A stretch of DNA of 64,000 nucleotides from an uncultured Eubacterium sp. (GTDB lineage Bacteria; Bacillota; Clostridia; Lachnospirales; Lachnospiraceae), in contig CAJTRZ010000002.1 in the NCBI GenBank assembly GCA_910578975.1, positions 186,001 to 250,000 of the forward strand. Direction: 5' to 3'. Shown in pieces: positions 1 through 8,564 of this stretch. A program made the position numbers and the translations under genes. The notes under the pieces were generated by a model that ran no database searches, was not told where the DNA came from, and was given only the letters and a program-made list of their open reading frames with translations. Each line of letters opens with the position of its first letter. Position 1 is the stretch's first letter.

Positions 1-620
1 TTTAAAAATAAATCATTCAAATCAGTTGACACCTCTAGTACCGCCAGTAAATTTCCATCATCATCTCTCAGATTGGAAACAATCCCTGCGAGATGCGTTG
101 TTCCTTTATTACTGGAATACAAACTGTCATTATAATCAAAGACCCATTTATTATTTTTATAAGAGTGTGCCCAACTCATCTTTTCCAGACGCTCCATCTT
201 ATAAAAACTTGGATGCTTTTCGGTAATATCTGTATTTACAAAAAGACGAACATTATAAATATACGGATTAATATTAATCATATAATCAATAGAACTAATT
301 TCTGTATCATAAAAGTCTATCTTTTCAACGGTTTTTAAATCCTTGCCATTCCTGACATTTTTTATATATTCAATGATAGCCTTCTTTTGTAAAATGATTT
401 GTTTCATCAGATAACATGTTTCCTCAACATCTTTATACTGACTAGACACATTCAACATATTTGTTTTCTCATTTGCCAAAGCAACACTTTTTGCGTTTTT
501 TGGCATATTGAAAAACATTATGATAGTCCACATAGAAGTACATAAAATCAATACAACCACGATAATTAATATAATCTTCTTACATAATGAAATTTTACTT
601 TTCTGTTTCTTCTCAGTCAT
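1..620 (-). CDS. Sensor histidine kinase, YesM-like, N-terminal part (runs off the window)
   Basis: The frame begins at ATG 620 and stays open to the window edge, so about 206 residues are visible and the kinase core is missing. A basic start is followed by one membrane helix (about residues 11-33) and an extracytoplasmic domain with stretches such as SWAHSYKNNKWVFDY and DDDGNLLAVLEV, which resemble the double-Cache sensor domain of YesM-type kinases. Its ATG overlaps the TGA of the upstream solute-binding protein by one base (TGATG), so the two are probably translationally coupled. The assignment to a histidine kinase is inference from the N-terminal layout and context; another Cache-containing receptor is possible because no catalytic domain can be seen. 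Confidence 0.6.
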   Translation of the reverse strand, partial: MTEKKQKSKISLCKKIILIIVVVLILCTSMWTIIMFFNMPKNAKSVALANEKTNMLNVSSQYKDVEETCYLMKQIILQKKAIIEYIKNVRNGKDLKTVEKIDFYDTEISSIDYMININPYIYNVRLFVNTDITEKHPSFYKMERLEKMSWAHSYKNNKWVFDYNDSLYSSNKGTTHLAGIVSNLRDDDGNLLAVLEVSTDLNDLFL

Positions 621-2206
621 CACTTATCTAATCCTAATTTTTCAATATTATCATTCATTTTCTCTGTAAGTGCTTTTAAAACCTTCTTATATCCTTTATT
701 ATATCTTTCTTTCATAAAGGAATTGTAAATTTGTTCAAATTCGGTGTTACTCTTTGCAAGAAGTAATTTCGGTAACGTTTTTCCCCAAACCGAATCAATT
801 TCGTTCTTTATTTTTCCTATTTCTGAATCAGCATCAAAAGTAATTGTATATTGTCCTACATATGTAGTATAAGGATACGTCCATTGCTTCAACTGCGTAA
901 TCGGATTATTTTTATCGTCTTTTAACCACTGTGATGCCATAGCATCATTCTGCATCATCCAATAGCAGGAATCTGCTCCATATTTTTGATCAAACTGATT
1001 TCTGTCTGTATACAAAATTTTCTTTATTTCATCTCTCATTTCCGGAATTCCCTCTTTATTATAATCCCAAGTCTTCCCCTCTACTCCAAGCCATGTCATT
1101 TTCTGCCCTTCTTCACTAATTAGATACGTAAGGAGTTTTATAGCTTTATCCGGATTTTTACAATTTTTAGATATCAGCGTAACTGTCCATCCATTAATAC
1201 TCGTTCCCGGAAGAGTATAATCATCTCCTTTAGAGTTTTTTGGCCCATCCACTGCAATATAAATACTGTCCGGATTGTTTGCATACAGTTGTTTTTCCTG
1301 ATCTGCCATATCTGTATACTGATAAATCATACAAAAATATTGTCCATTACTTATTTTTTCACTCATCTGTGTTCTCGAATCAATAAAAATTTCGTCTTTT
1401 AACAGCCCCTTTCTCGCTAACTGGTTAAATGCTTTTAACCACATAATATAATCTTTATTTTTGATTCTGTCTATAGCATTTCCATTTTTATCAACATATG
1501 GAACAGCAAGAAAATCCATTAAATAATTGTCAAATGAATCACAACCGATTTCATTAAATTCTGTACACCCTACAGGAATCATTTCTTTTCCGTCAATTGT
1601 CGGAAACATCTGAGCTGCTTTTTCTACTGCCGAAATAAAACCTTCCGGTGTTGTCATATCAGGTTTACCAATTGCCTCATAAATATCTTTTCTTACTAGA
1701 AAACTTTCATTAGATGCCAAAGTATCATACTTTTCATAATCAGATGGTGAACATGCTGAATTTGGATACTGATATAAATGTCCATCGTTGCTTCTATGCC
1801 AGCTAACAACCTCATCATTCACCACTTTATAAAAATATTTATCATATTTATCTGCCAGAGTATCCAAGGCATAAATTTTGTTTTCATTAATCATCTGACT
1901 AATTTCAGGCTCCCACCATCCAAGAGTAATAATATCCGGCAAAGTGTCACCGGCAATCATAGAATCTAATTTTTCATTAGGATTTCCTGAAGGGGTCACA
2001 AACTCAATATTACACCCTGTTTTTTCTGTGATAGCTTTAGAAACCATATTATTACCCCAATCAGCTGTAAACCATGAGAAATTCACATACCACGAAAGAT
2101 TTATCTTTTCTGTCTTATCTTCAGTCTTTTTGTCACCACAGCCTGCCAAAGCTGCTACCATACTCAGACAAATAATAGATACAATTATTTTTTTTACCTT
2201 TACCAT
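620..2206 (-). CDS. Extracellular solute-binding lipoprotein of an ABC transporter (LipO-like)
   Basis: A 528-residue lipoprotein: basic start, hydrophobic helix and a lipobox LAGC with the lipidated cysteine at residue 23. The body looks like the family 1 sugar-binding proteins of Firmicutes (segments NEKLDSMIAGDTLPDII and SKNCKNPDKAIKLLTYL), which deliver oligosaccharides to a membrane permease. No permease or ATPase gene is next to it. Instead it precedes a sensor-kinase-like gene with a one-base overlap, which suggests that it reports ligand to that kinase. The ribosome site GTAGGAGGAG lies 4 bases before ATG 2206. It is 42 bp downstream of rng, and no strong promoter is visible in that gap. 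The ligand cannot be read from the sequence. Confidence 0.85.
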   Translation of the reverse strand: MVKVKKIIVSIICLSMVAALAGCGDKKTEDKTEKINLSWYVNFSWFTADWGNNMVSKAITEKTGCNIEFVTPSGNPNEKLDSMIAGDTLPDIITLGWWEPEISQMINENKIYALDTLADKYDKYFYKVVNDEVVSWHRSNDGHLYQYPNSACSPSDYEKYDTLASNESFLVRKDIYEAIGKPDMTTPEGFISAVEKAAQMFPTIDGKEMIPVGCTEFNEIGCDSFDNYLMDFLAVPYVDKNGNAIDRIKNKDYIMWLKAFNQLARKGLLKDEIFIDSRTQMSEKISNGQYFCMIYQYTDMADQEKQLYANNPDSIYIAVDGPKNSKGDDYTLPGTSINGWTVTLISKNCKNPDKAIKLLTYLISEEGQKMTWLGVEGKTWDYNKEGIPEMRDEIKKILYTDRNQFDQKYGADSCYWMMQNDAMASQWLKDDKNNPITQLKQWTYPYTTYVGQYTITFDADSEIGKIKNEIDSVWGKTLPKLLLAKSNTEFEQIYNSFMKERYNKGYKKVLKALTEKMNDNIEKLGLDK

Positions 2207-2248
2207 AAAACTCCTCCTACGTAATCCGAATGCAACATCAATACGATT

Positions 2249-3373
2249 TCATAACTCATCTGTAACTATCTCTAAAAGCGGTTTCGCCTGTTTTTTTCTC
2301 GTTATTTCCATTAAACCTAATTTCGTAATGTCAATGACACTGCATAATGTAAAATCAGCAGATATGCATTGTCTCATATAACTGATAAGTTCATCATAAA
2401 ACATCTGTTCCATATTGATAAAATCTACTACTATTGTTCCTGAAATATTTCTTACTTTTAACTGTCTTGCAATTTCTTTTGCTGCCTCTTTATTTATCTG
2501 AGTGATTGTTTTTTTTCTATCGGTATGCATATCTGCTTTACCTGTATTGACATCTATCACTGTCATTGCTTCCGTATGTTCAATAATTAAATATGCTCCG
2601 GATTTTAGCCATACATGTTTGCTCAATGCATTTCTTATATGTTTTTCCAGAGAATATTTATTTACCAGATTAATTTTTGAATCATCATTCCAAATAACCT
2701 GAATATGATTTTCCATCAGCTGCTGATAAATATTCTCTACATCTGTTATAATTGTGCCATTTAATTTATTTACAAATTCCCGACATATATCCACAACATG
2801 ATGCTTTATATAAACAGCAGTTTTTGGTTTGGTATATGTCATTTTATTTTGATATTCACGATACCGTAAAACCAATTGTTCTGCCTGTCGTCTCAATTCC
2901 TCTATCGTGTACATTACTGAATCAGTTCTTAATATAAATCCATATTCATCATTTGAGATATCCAAAAAAGCTTTTTTTAATTCTTCACGAATATTTTTAT
3001 CCTTGATTTTTTTTGAAATATTAACTCCGGTATCTCCCACAGTTAAAACTACCTGTTCTGATGCCAGATTCAATTTCCATGTAAGAAGATAATCCTTTGT
3101 CTTCATTTTGTCACTCGTTACCTGTACAAGAATCTTATCTCCCTGCTTTATGGAATACGGAATATTTGATAAAGATAAAAATCCTTTCTTATTCTCATCA
3201 AACTCCACAAATGCTGCATTAATATTTTTTACAACATCTTTTACATATCCACAATAAGTATTACCAACCAGAGATTCTGATTGAAAATCATGAATTCTGC
3301 ATAAGATATCATTCTCAAATTGAAAGCCTAATATTTTATTTTTCACTTTTGATATAACTAAAATATTACTCAA
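2249..3373 (-). CDS. rng: Ribonuclease G/E family endoribonuclease
   Basis: An RNA-processing endonuclease of the RNase E/G family, 374 residues from a TTG start at 3373. I chose this start because GGAGGAG sits just upstream and it overlaps the end of the preceding gene by 8 bases; an ATG at 3391 has no ribosome site. The N-terminal third is an S1-like RNA-binding domain (GYVKDVVKNINAAFVEF). The two catalytic aspartates are present in MTVIDVNTG (about D274) and IVVDFINM (about D317). The protein ends about 30 residues after KLGLMEITRKK, so it lacks the CPxC zinc-link used for dimer contact in E. coli RNase E/G. It follows the TIGR03960 and TIGR03936 genes, a common Clostridia order, but the rplU-ysxB-rpmA genes often found downstream are absent. 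Confidence 0.85.
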   Translation of the reverse strand: MSNILVISKVKNKILGFQFENDILCRIHDFQSESLVGNTYCGYVKDVVKNINAAFVEFDENKKGFLSLSNIPYSIKQGDKILVQVTSDKMKTKDYLLTWKLNLASEQVVLTVGDTGVNISKKIKDKNIREELKKAFLDISNDEYGFILRTDSVMYTIEELRRQAEQLVLRYREYQNKMTYTKPKTAVYIKHHVVDICREFVNKLNGTIITDVENIYQQLMENHIQVIWNDDSKINLVNKYSLEKHIRNALSKHVWLKSGAYLIIEHTEAMTVIDVNTGKADMHTDRKKTITQINKEAAKEIARQLKVRNISGTIVVDFINMEQMFYDELISYMRQCISADFTLCSVIDITKLGLMEITRKKQAKPLLEIVTDEL

Positions 3374-4037
3374 TGTCTCCTCCAATATCATCAAGTGATA
3401 TAAGTTTTCCATCCTGCAGACAATACATGTCCAGTCGTTCATACTGTACAAACTCAGGAAGAGTTATTCCTGCAAACTCTGATAAAGACTGCATTACTAA
3501 ATCCGGTTTCAAGTTTGCAGCACTTCCCTGAGCTACTTTCATAAAAATCCCTTCACTCTCACGCCGTAATTCATGAATCATTGGTTTAATATCTACAGTT
3601 TTCTCACTTCGCTTTGTTTTCTTCAAAATATTAATGGAATCCTGTTTATAAAAACTCTCCACTATTTCTTTTGTTAATTCCTCAAAATATACAAAATAAT
3701 CTGCTCCTGCCACAATGGACATCGCATTTTTCGCTCCATCAGGCAATTGTTTATAACTTAATATTTCTACACCCTCTACATTTTCCTGATTCAGTTTCTC
3801 CAGCATAACTGCACCAGACTCTGTGCTATGTACCTCGATATCAAAATATTCTCCTCTGCTTATGATTCCAACACTTAAAGGTGCAGCAAAGGACATTTTC
3901 TGATGTGGTGAAAATCCTTCTGAATAAGCAATATCTACACCTGCTCTGCGCATAACCTTTTGAAAATATCTTACCATATCAAGATGACCGATAAACTTCA
4001 TCATTCCCTGTTTGGTAAATCTAATTCTTATCTTCAA
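3366..4037 (-). CDS. TIGR03936 family radical-SAM-associated protein (DUF2344)
   Basis: About 223 residues, starting IRIRFTKQG after a TTG codon at 4037. GGAGG lies 8 bases upstream, and the start overlaps the end of the TIGR03960 gene by 17 bases. Conserved family segments include KFIGHLDMVRYFQKVMRRA and YSEGFSPHQKMSFAAPLSVG. In other bacteria this domain is encoded next to, or fused to, the TIGR03960 radical SAM protein, and its role is not settled; a part in tRNA or ribosome modification has been proposed. The very tight overlaps on both sides imply stoichiometric co-translation with its neighbours. Confidence 0.85.
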   Translation of the reverse strand: MKIRIRFTKQGMMKFIGHLDMVRYFQKVMRRAGVDIAYSEGFSPHQKMSFAAPLSVGIISRGEYFDIEVHSTESGAVMLEKLNQENVEGVEILSYKQLPDGAKNAMSIVAGADYFVYFEELTKEIVESFYKQDSINILKKTKRSEKTVDIKPMIHELRRESEGIFMKVAQGSAANLKPDLVMQSLSEFAGITLPEFVQYERLDMYCLQDGKLISLDDIGGDIE

Positions 4038-5889
4038 AGCACACACCTCCTCCAAAACTGGTCGCACCACAACCAGAACACTGCATTCTGCAGTTTGGTG
4101 TTACCTTTTCATCTTTGGCATTATGCCATTCCCTCAATAAGAAACTTTTGGTTACACCTGTATCAATAAAATCCCAAGGGAAAATTTCATCATCTGTTCT
4201 TTCTCTGGTAATATAAAAGTCTAAATCTACTCCCGTTTCCTCTATGGCTTCCTTCCAGATATTTTTATCATGACACTCAGACCAAGAATCATAAATGCCG
4301 CCTTTTTCATAAACTCGTAAAATTGTTTTTGATAACCTACGGTCACCTCTGGCAAGAAGTCCTTCTAAAACACTGATATCTGACTCATGCCAGTTATATT
4401 TAATACTTTTTCTATTTAATAAAGTTTTTAACTTATCATTGACACGATGTGCCTTGTCTAAAAACTGATCTGCAGTACACATCGATGCCCACTGAAATGG
4501 TGTAAAAGGTTTTGGCACAAAAAATGATGTACTGGCCGTAATCTGACATTTACCATGTCTTTCTTCTTTGGGTACTGTTTCATAATAGAGTTCAGCGATT
4601 TTTTCGCACAAATCCATAATACCATCTACATCTTCGTTTGTTTCCGTAGGCTGACCCAGCATAAAATAAAGTTTTACCTTATTCCATCCCCCGATAAAAG
4701 CCTGTTTCGCACCATTTAATATGTCTTCTTCTGTTAATCCTTTATTAATTACATTTCGCATCCGCTGAGTACCTGCCTCTGGTGCAAAAGTAATAGAACT
4801 TTTTTTCACATCTTGAACCTTACTCATAACTTCTAAAGAAAAAGCATCAATTCTCAAAGACGGAAGAGAAATATTTATATTTTTCTTTTTACATTCTTTC
4901 ATTAAGAAATCAATTAATTCCTGTAATTTGCTATAATCACTCGTACTTAAAGAACTGAGAGAAATCTCATCCTGCCCTGTACTTTCTAACTGGGTAAGAG
5001 CAATTCTTTTTAACGTTTCAAGACTCTTCTCCCTGAGTGGTTTATATACAGAACCTGCCTGACAAAACCGGCACTCTCTAATACATCCACGTTGAATCTC
5101 TAATACACATCTGTCCTGAACAATCTTTGTAAATGGAACTAAAGGCTTGTCCGGATAAGATACATGATCAAAATCTAAGACAATGTCTTTCTTTACTATT
5201 TTTTGTGCATTCGGATTGTTCGGTATCATTTCTTTTATTGTGCCATCCTCGTGATAGGAAACATCATAAAACATCGGCACATACATACACGAAATAGTCG
5301 CTGCCATTTCTAAGAAATCGATCCTTGAACCGCCCTTCTTCTTATTTTCTTTATACAAGTCAATTAAATGATAATATTCAGTCTCTCCTTCACCCATGTA
5401 AAAGATATCAAAAAAATCTGCAATTGGTTCTGGATTATATGCACAGGGACCACCACCGATGACAATTGGATCCTCCTCTGTTCTCTCCTTTGACATAAAT
5501 GGAACACCACTCAAATCTAATACCTGAAGAATATTGGTATAGCACATTTCATACTGAAGTGTAATTCCCAGAAAGTCAAAATTCTTCACAGGTTCCTGAG
5601 ATTCTAATGCAAACAGCGGAATATTTTTCTCCCGCATAATTTTGTCTAAATCAATCCATGGAGAATATACTCTTTCACAATAGATATCCTCTCTCTTGTT
5701 TAACAAATCATATATAATCTGTATTCCCAGATGCGACATTCCAATGTCATACACATCCGGAAAGCACATGGCAAAACGTACATCTACATTCTTTGGATTC
5801 TTTTTTACCATATTTACTTCACCGCCAATATATCTGGCAGGTTTCTCTATTTTCATTAATATTTCATCACTTAGTGCCAATTCTCTCAT
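4021..5889 (-). CDS. TIGR03960 family B12-binding/radical SAM protein
   Basis: A 622-residue protein from ATG 5889 (MRELALSDEILMKIEKPARYIGG), preceded by AAAGGAT. The open frame extends 55 codons further upstream, but that part is hydrophobic, AT-rich and runs through the promoter region, so I exclude it. An N-terminal B12-binding-like Rossmann region (DVYDIGMSHLGIQIIYDLL) is followed by the radical SAM cluster motif CIRECRFCQAG and SPASM-like distal cysteines near the C-terminus (NCRMQCSGCGATSFGGGVC). The paired TIGR03936 gene overlaps its 3' end. The substrate is unknown; the conserved linkage to RNase G and, elsewhere, to ribosomal genes suggests RNA or ribosome maturation. Confidence 0.88.
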   Translation of the reverse strand: MRELALSDEILMKIEKPARYIGGEVNMVKKNPKNVDVRFAMCFPDVYDIGMSHLGIQIIYDLLNKREDIYCERVYSPWIDLDKIMREKNIPLFALESQEPVKNFDFLGITLQYEMCYTNILQVLDLSGVPFMSKERTEEDPIVIGGGPCAYNPEPIADFFDIFYMGEGETEYYHLIDLYKENKKKGGSRIDFLEMAATISCMYVPMFYDVSYHEDGTIKEMIPNNPNAQKIVKKDIVLDFDHVSYPDKPLVPFTKIVQDRCVLEIQRGCIRECRFCQAGSVYKPLREKSLETLKRIALTQLESTGQDEISLSSLSTSDYSKLQELIDFLMKECKKKNINISLPSLRIDAFSLEVMSKVQDVKKSSITFAPEAGTQRMRNVINKGLTEEDILNGAKQAFIGGWNKVKLYFMLGQPTETNEDVDGIMDLCEKIAELYYETVPKEERHGKCQITASTSFFVPKPFTPFQWASMCTADQFLDKAHRVNDKLKTLLNRKSIKYNWHESDISVLEGLLARGDRRLSKTILRVYEKGGIYDSWSECHDKNIWKEAIEETGVDLDFYITRERTDDEIFPWDFIDTGVTKSFLLREWHNAKDEKVTPNCRMQCSGCGATSFGGGVCFEDKN

Positions 5890-5943
5890 ATGTTTATCCT
5901 TTATATATAGTTTTTGAAATATATTTGTGTTATACTGTGTCTG

Positions 5944-5972
5944 TTGATATAAAATTAACAAACACATACTAT
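5944..5972 (+). promoter_or_regulatory. Candidate sigma-A promoter for the PHP gene
   Basis: TTGATA at 5944-5949 and TACTAT at 5967-5972 are separated by 17 bases, about 50 bases upstream of the PHP start. The region is AT-rich, so chance matches are likely. Confidence 0.4.
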
Positions 5973-6022
5973 TTAATAATACTATATATATACAAATATT
6001 ACAATAAATCATGGAGAATATT

Positions 6023-6697
6023 ATGTTTAAATACGAAACACATTTACACACCATTTACGGAAGTGCCTGTGCTTCTATTTCTGGCAGAGGACAGGCGATT
6101 GAATTTCATCGGGCAGGTTATTCCGGGATATTTATCACAGATCATTTTTTTCGTGGAAATACCTGTATTCCAAAAGATTTACCTTGGGACGAACGCATTC
6201 ATATGTTTTGCAGAGGATATGAACAGGCAAAAGAAATTGGAGACGAAATCGGACTTCAGGTATTTTTCGGCTGGGAGGAAACTTTTGACGGACAGGATTT
6301 TCTCATATATGGCTTAGATAAAGAATGGATGCTAAAACATCCAGAAATGGAACATTGGACGATTAAAGAACAGTTTGAGGCTGTTGACAAAGCAGGAGGG
6401 TTAGTGGTTCATGCCCATCCATTTCGTGACAGACCATATATTCCTAAAATCAGGTTATACCCAAAACAGGTACATGCGGTAGAAGTCTTTAATGCAGGGA
6501 ATTATGCTGAAGAAAACAGACAGGCTTACATGTATGCAAAAAAATACGGTCTTCCGGGAACTGCAGGTGCTGACAGCCACCATCATGATATTATCTGTTC
6601 TGGAATCGAAGTTAATGAAAAGTTTCATACAATTTACGATTATATTGACTGCATAAAAAACAATAAAGAAAAACGTATTATTTATAGCGATAATTAA
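6023..6697 (+). CDS. PHP-domain phosphoesterase-like protein
   Basis: A 224-residue metal-dependent PHP-fold protein. The start at ATG 6023 has GGAG six bases upstream; the ATG at 6011 lies in that ribosome site. PHP motifs are visible: THLHT near the N-terminus, FITDHFF, GWEETFDGQDFLIYG, VVHAHPF and AGADSHH. These supply the histidine and aspartate ligands of a two- or three-metal centre. Stand-alone proteins of this size act on phosphate esters, such as histidinol-phosphate-like or nucleotide substrates, but the substrate cannot be read here. It is transcribed divergently from the TIGR03960 operon, and its 3' end faces the histidine operon across a shared terminator. It is not obviously the HisK-type histidinol phosphatase, although the neighbouring his genes make that worth testing. 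Confidence 0.8.
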   Translation: MFKYETHLHTIYGSACASISGRGQAIEFHRAGYSGIFITDHFFRGNTCIPKDLPWDERIHMFCRGYEQAKEIGDEIGLQVFFGWEETFDGQDFLIYGLDKEWMLKHPEMEHWTIKEQFEAVDKAGGLVVHAHPFRDRPYIPKIRLYPKQVHAVEVFNAGNYAEENRQAYMYAKKYGLPGTAGADSHHHDIICSGIEVNEKFHTIYDYIDCIKNNKEKRIIYSDN

Positions 6698-6707
6698 ATT
6701 TTATTGC

Positions 6708-6739
6708 AAAAAACACACAGAATTTTTCTGTGTGTTTTT
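6708..6739. terminator. Bidirectional intrinsic terminator between PHP gene and histidine operon
   Basis: CACACAG (6714-6720) pairs with CTGTGTG (6728-6734), extended by AA/TT inside and an A-run/T-run outside, so it can end transcription from both converging genes. Confidence 0.85.
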
Positions 6740-6746
6740 ATCATTG

Positions 6747-7976
6747 CTATCTTCTTGCTAATTCTTTTATAATCTCTTTCCAGCTGACACCTTTTTCTGC
6801 CATCAATACCATGACATGGTATAAGAAATCCGAAATCTCATATTTAATCTCCTGTGGATCCGGGTTTTTGGCAGCAATTACAATCTCTGTCGCTTCCTCT
6901 CCTACTTTTTTCAAAATCTTATCAATTCCTTTATCAAATAAGTAATTTGTATAAGAGCCTTCCTTCGGATTTTCTTTTCGATCCAAAATCACTTGAAATA
7001 CATCTTCAAATACTTTCATTGGATTTGTATTATCGTATTCTTTTTTAACCAATTCGTTAAAGAAACATGTATCTGCACCTGTATGACATGGTACACCTGT
7101 CTGACGGACCTTTGCCAGCATTGTATCTACATCACAATCCATATATAGTTCTTTCACATACTGGTAATGGCCAGAGGTTTCTCCTTTTACCCACAGTTCA
7201 TCTCTGCTTCTGCTGTAATAGGTCATTTTTCCTGTTGCAATTGTATTGTTAAATGCCTCTTCATTCATATATGCAAGCATCAGAACCTTGTCTGTTTTAT
7301 AATCTTGAACAATAACCGGAATCATATCATCCTCATTGGTTTTAAAGTCAGAAAACTTCATTGGACTTTCAAAAACATTTACCGGAATATTCTGTGCCTT
7401 CAATTCTGTTTTATAGTTCATAAAATTAAACTTTTTATCAAACTGAATAGATGACACTCCGTAAGCATTTCCATTTTTGGCAAATATATTGATATTCTGT
7501 TCACCAATATAAAGAATATCCTTATCAGATTTTATAGCTGAATTTTGTGACACAATTAAAGAAATCTTCTCTTTGACAGACTTATCAATTTCTTCGTCTG
7601 AATATAATGCAATATTCTCACTGCCGAATCTCGCAGATGCCTCATCTAATAGTTCCATATTCATCTCTGAACAAAGTATTGCTTTCTTTGCTCCAGCATA
7701 AATGTATTTTTTGACGTCCTCTAATCTCTTAATATTTCCGCCAACAAGCATAGGAATATCTACAGCATCGGCAATTTGAATTATTGCACTAATATTAGCT
7801 TCATGCTCGTTGTCTGTAGCCGATAAATCAAATATTAACAGTTCATCTGCTCCATTGTTATCATAAATTGTTGCAAGTGAAACCGGATTACCGTTTCCAA
7901 TAATTTCTCTGGTATCTTTGTCTACTACTTTTCCATTATATAAATATATCGCAGGAATTAAATTAAAATAATTCAT
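6747..7976 (-). CDS. hisIE: Three-domain protein: degenerate HisA/HisF-like barrel fused to HisI-HisE
   Basis: A 409-residue protein. Residues 215-310 are phosphoribosyl-AMP cyclohydrolase (HisI) with the metal ligands D280, D282, D284 and C281, C297, C304. Residues 320-409 are phosphoribosyl-ATP pyrophosphatase (HisE) with the KKVGEEATE motif. Together they carry out steps 2 and 3 of histidine synthesis. Residues 1-200 resemble the first half of HisA/HisF barrels (LIPAIYLYNG, GADELLIFDLSATD, DIPMLVGGNIKRLEDVKK), but the catalytic aspartate position is Tyr11 and the second half is poorly recognisable. This extra part is therefore probably not an active isomerase or cyclase. The ATG overlaps the hisB TAA by one base. 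It is the last gene of the operon. Confidence 0.85.
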   Translation of the reverse strand: MNYFNLIPAIYLYNGKVVDKDTREIIGNGNPVSLATIYDNNGADELLIFDLSATDNEHEANISAIIQIADAVDIPMLVGGNIKRLEDVKKYIYAGAKKAILCSEMNMELLDEASARFGSENIALYSDEEIDKSVKEKISLIVSQNSAIKSDKDILYIGEQNINIFAKNGNAYGVSSIQFDKKFNFMNYKTELKAQNIPVNVFESPMKFSDFKTNEDDMIPVIVQDYKTDKVLMLAYMNEEAFNNTIATGKMTYYSRSRDELWVKGETSGHYQYVKELYMDCDVDTMLAKVRQTGVPCHTGADTCFFNELVKKEYDNTNPMKVFEDVFQVILDRKENPKEGSYTNYLFDKGIDKILKKVGEEATEIVIAAKNPDPQEIKYEISDFLYHVMVLMAEKGVSWKEIIKELARR

Positions 7977-8563
7977 TATAATGTTCCTTTCGTGGATAAT
8001 ACATCCGTTATTCTGTCATCTTTCATTGTTGCCGCATCCAATGCCTTAGCAAAGGATTTAAAAATCCCCTCAATCATATGATGGTTGTTTCCCGACTCTA
8101 ACATTTTGATATGAAGATTTAATCCTGCAGCATATGTAACCGCATGGAAGAATTCCTTTACCATCTCTGTATCAAAATATCCTACTCTGTCTGTTGTAAA
8201 ATCAGCATCAAATACAAGATATGGACGTCCAGACAAATCTAAAGCACATAACACAAGAGACTCATCCATTGGTAAAATCATATTGCCATAACGCTTGATA
8301 GAAATTTTATCTCCCAATGCCTTTCTCAAGGCTACACCAATCGCAATTCCTGTGTCCTCAATCGTATGATGGCAGTCCACATATAAGTCTCCTGTCACTT
8401 TAACTGTCAAATCAAAAAAACCATGTTTGGCAAAACTAATCAGCATATGGTCAAAAAAACCAATGCCCGTACTGATTTCAGCTTTTCCTGTGCCATCTAA
8501 ATTCATAGACACCTGAATCTGTGTTTCACTTGTGCTTCTTGAGCACTCACCAACTCTACTCAT
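7976..8563 (-). CDS. hisB: Imidazoleglycerol-phosphate dehydratase
   Basis: A 195-residue, single-function HisB that dehydrates imidazoleglycerol phosphate to imidazoleacetol phosphate. The manganese-binding motifs are both present: DCHHTIEDTGIAIG and GNNHHMIEGIFKSFAKAL, as are GIGFFDHM and the PMDESLVLCALDLSGR segment. There is no fused histidinol phosphatase domain, so that step needs another enzyme. One base separates it from hisD, and its stop codon overlaps the start of the hisIE fusion (TAATG). Confidence 0.95.
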   Translation of the reverse strand: MSRVGECSRSTSETQIQVSMNLDGTGKAEISTGIGFFDHMLISFAKHGFFDLTVKVTGDLYVDCHHTIEDTGIAIGVALRKALGDKISIKRYGNMILPMDESLVLCALDLSGRPYLVFDADFTTDRVGYFDTEMVKEFFHAVTYAAGLNLHIKMLESGNNHHMIEGIFKSFAKALDAATMKDDRITDVLSTKGTL

Positions 8564-8564
8564 A

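Noticed and set aside
5793..6317. A 174-codon open frame over the TIGR03960/PHP intergenic region on the plus strand
   Set aside because: It overlaps the PHP gene in another frame, has no ribosome site and reads as AT-rich, hydrophobic sequence with no domain.
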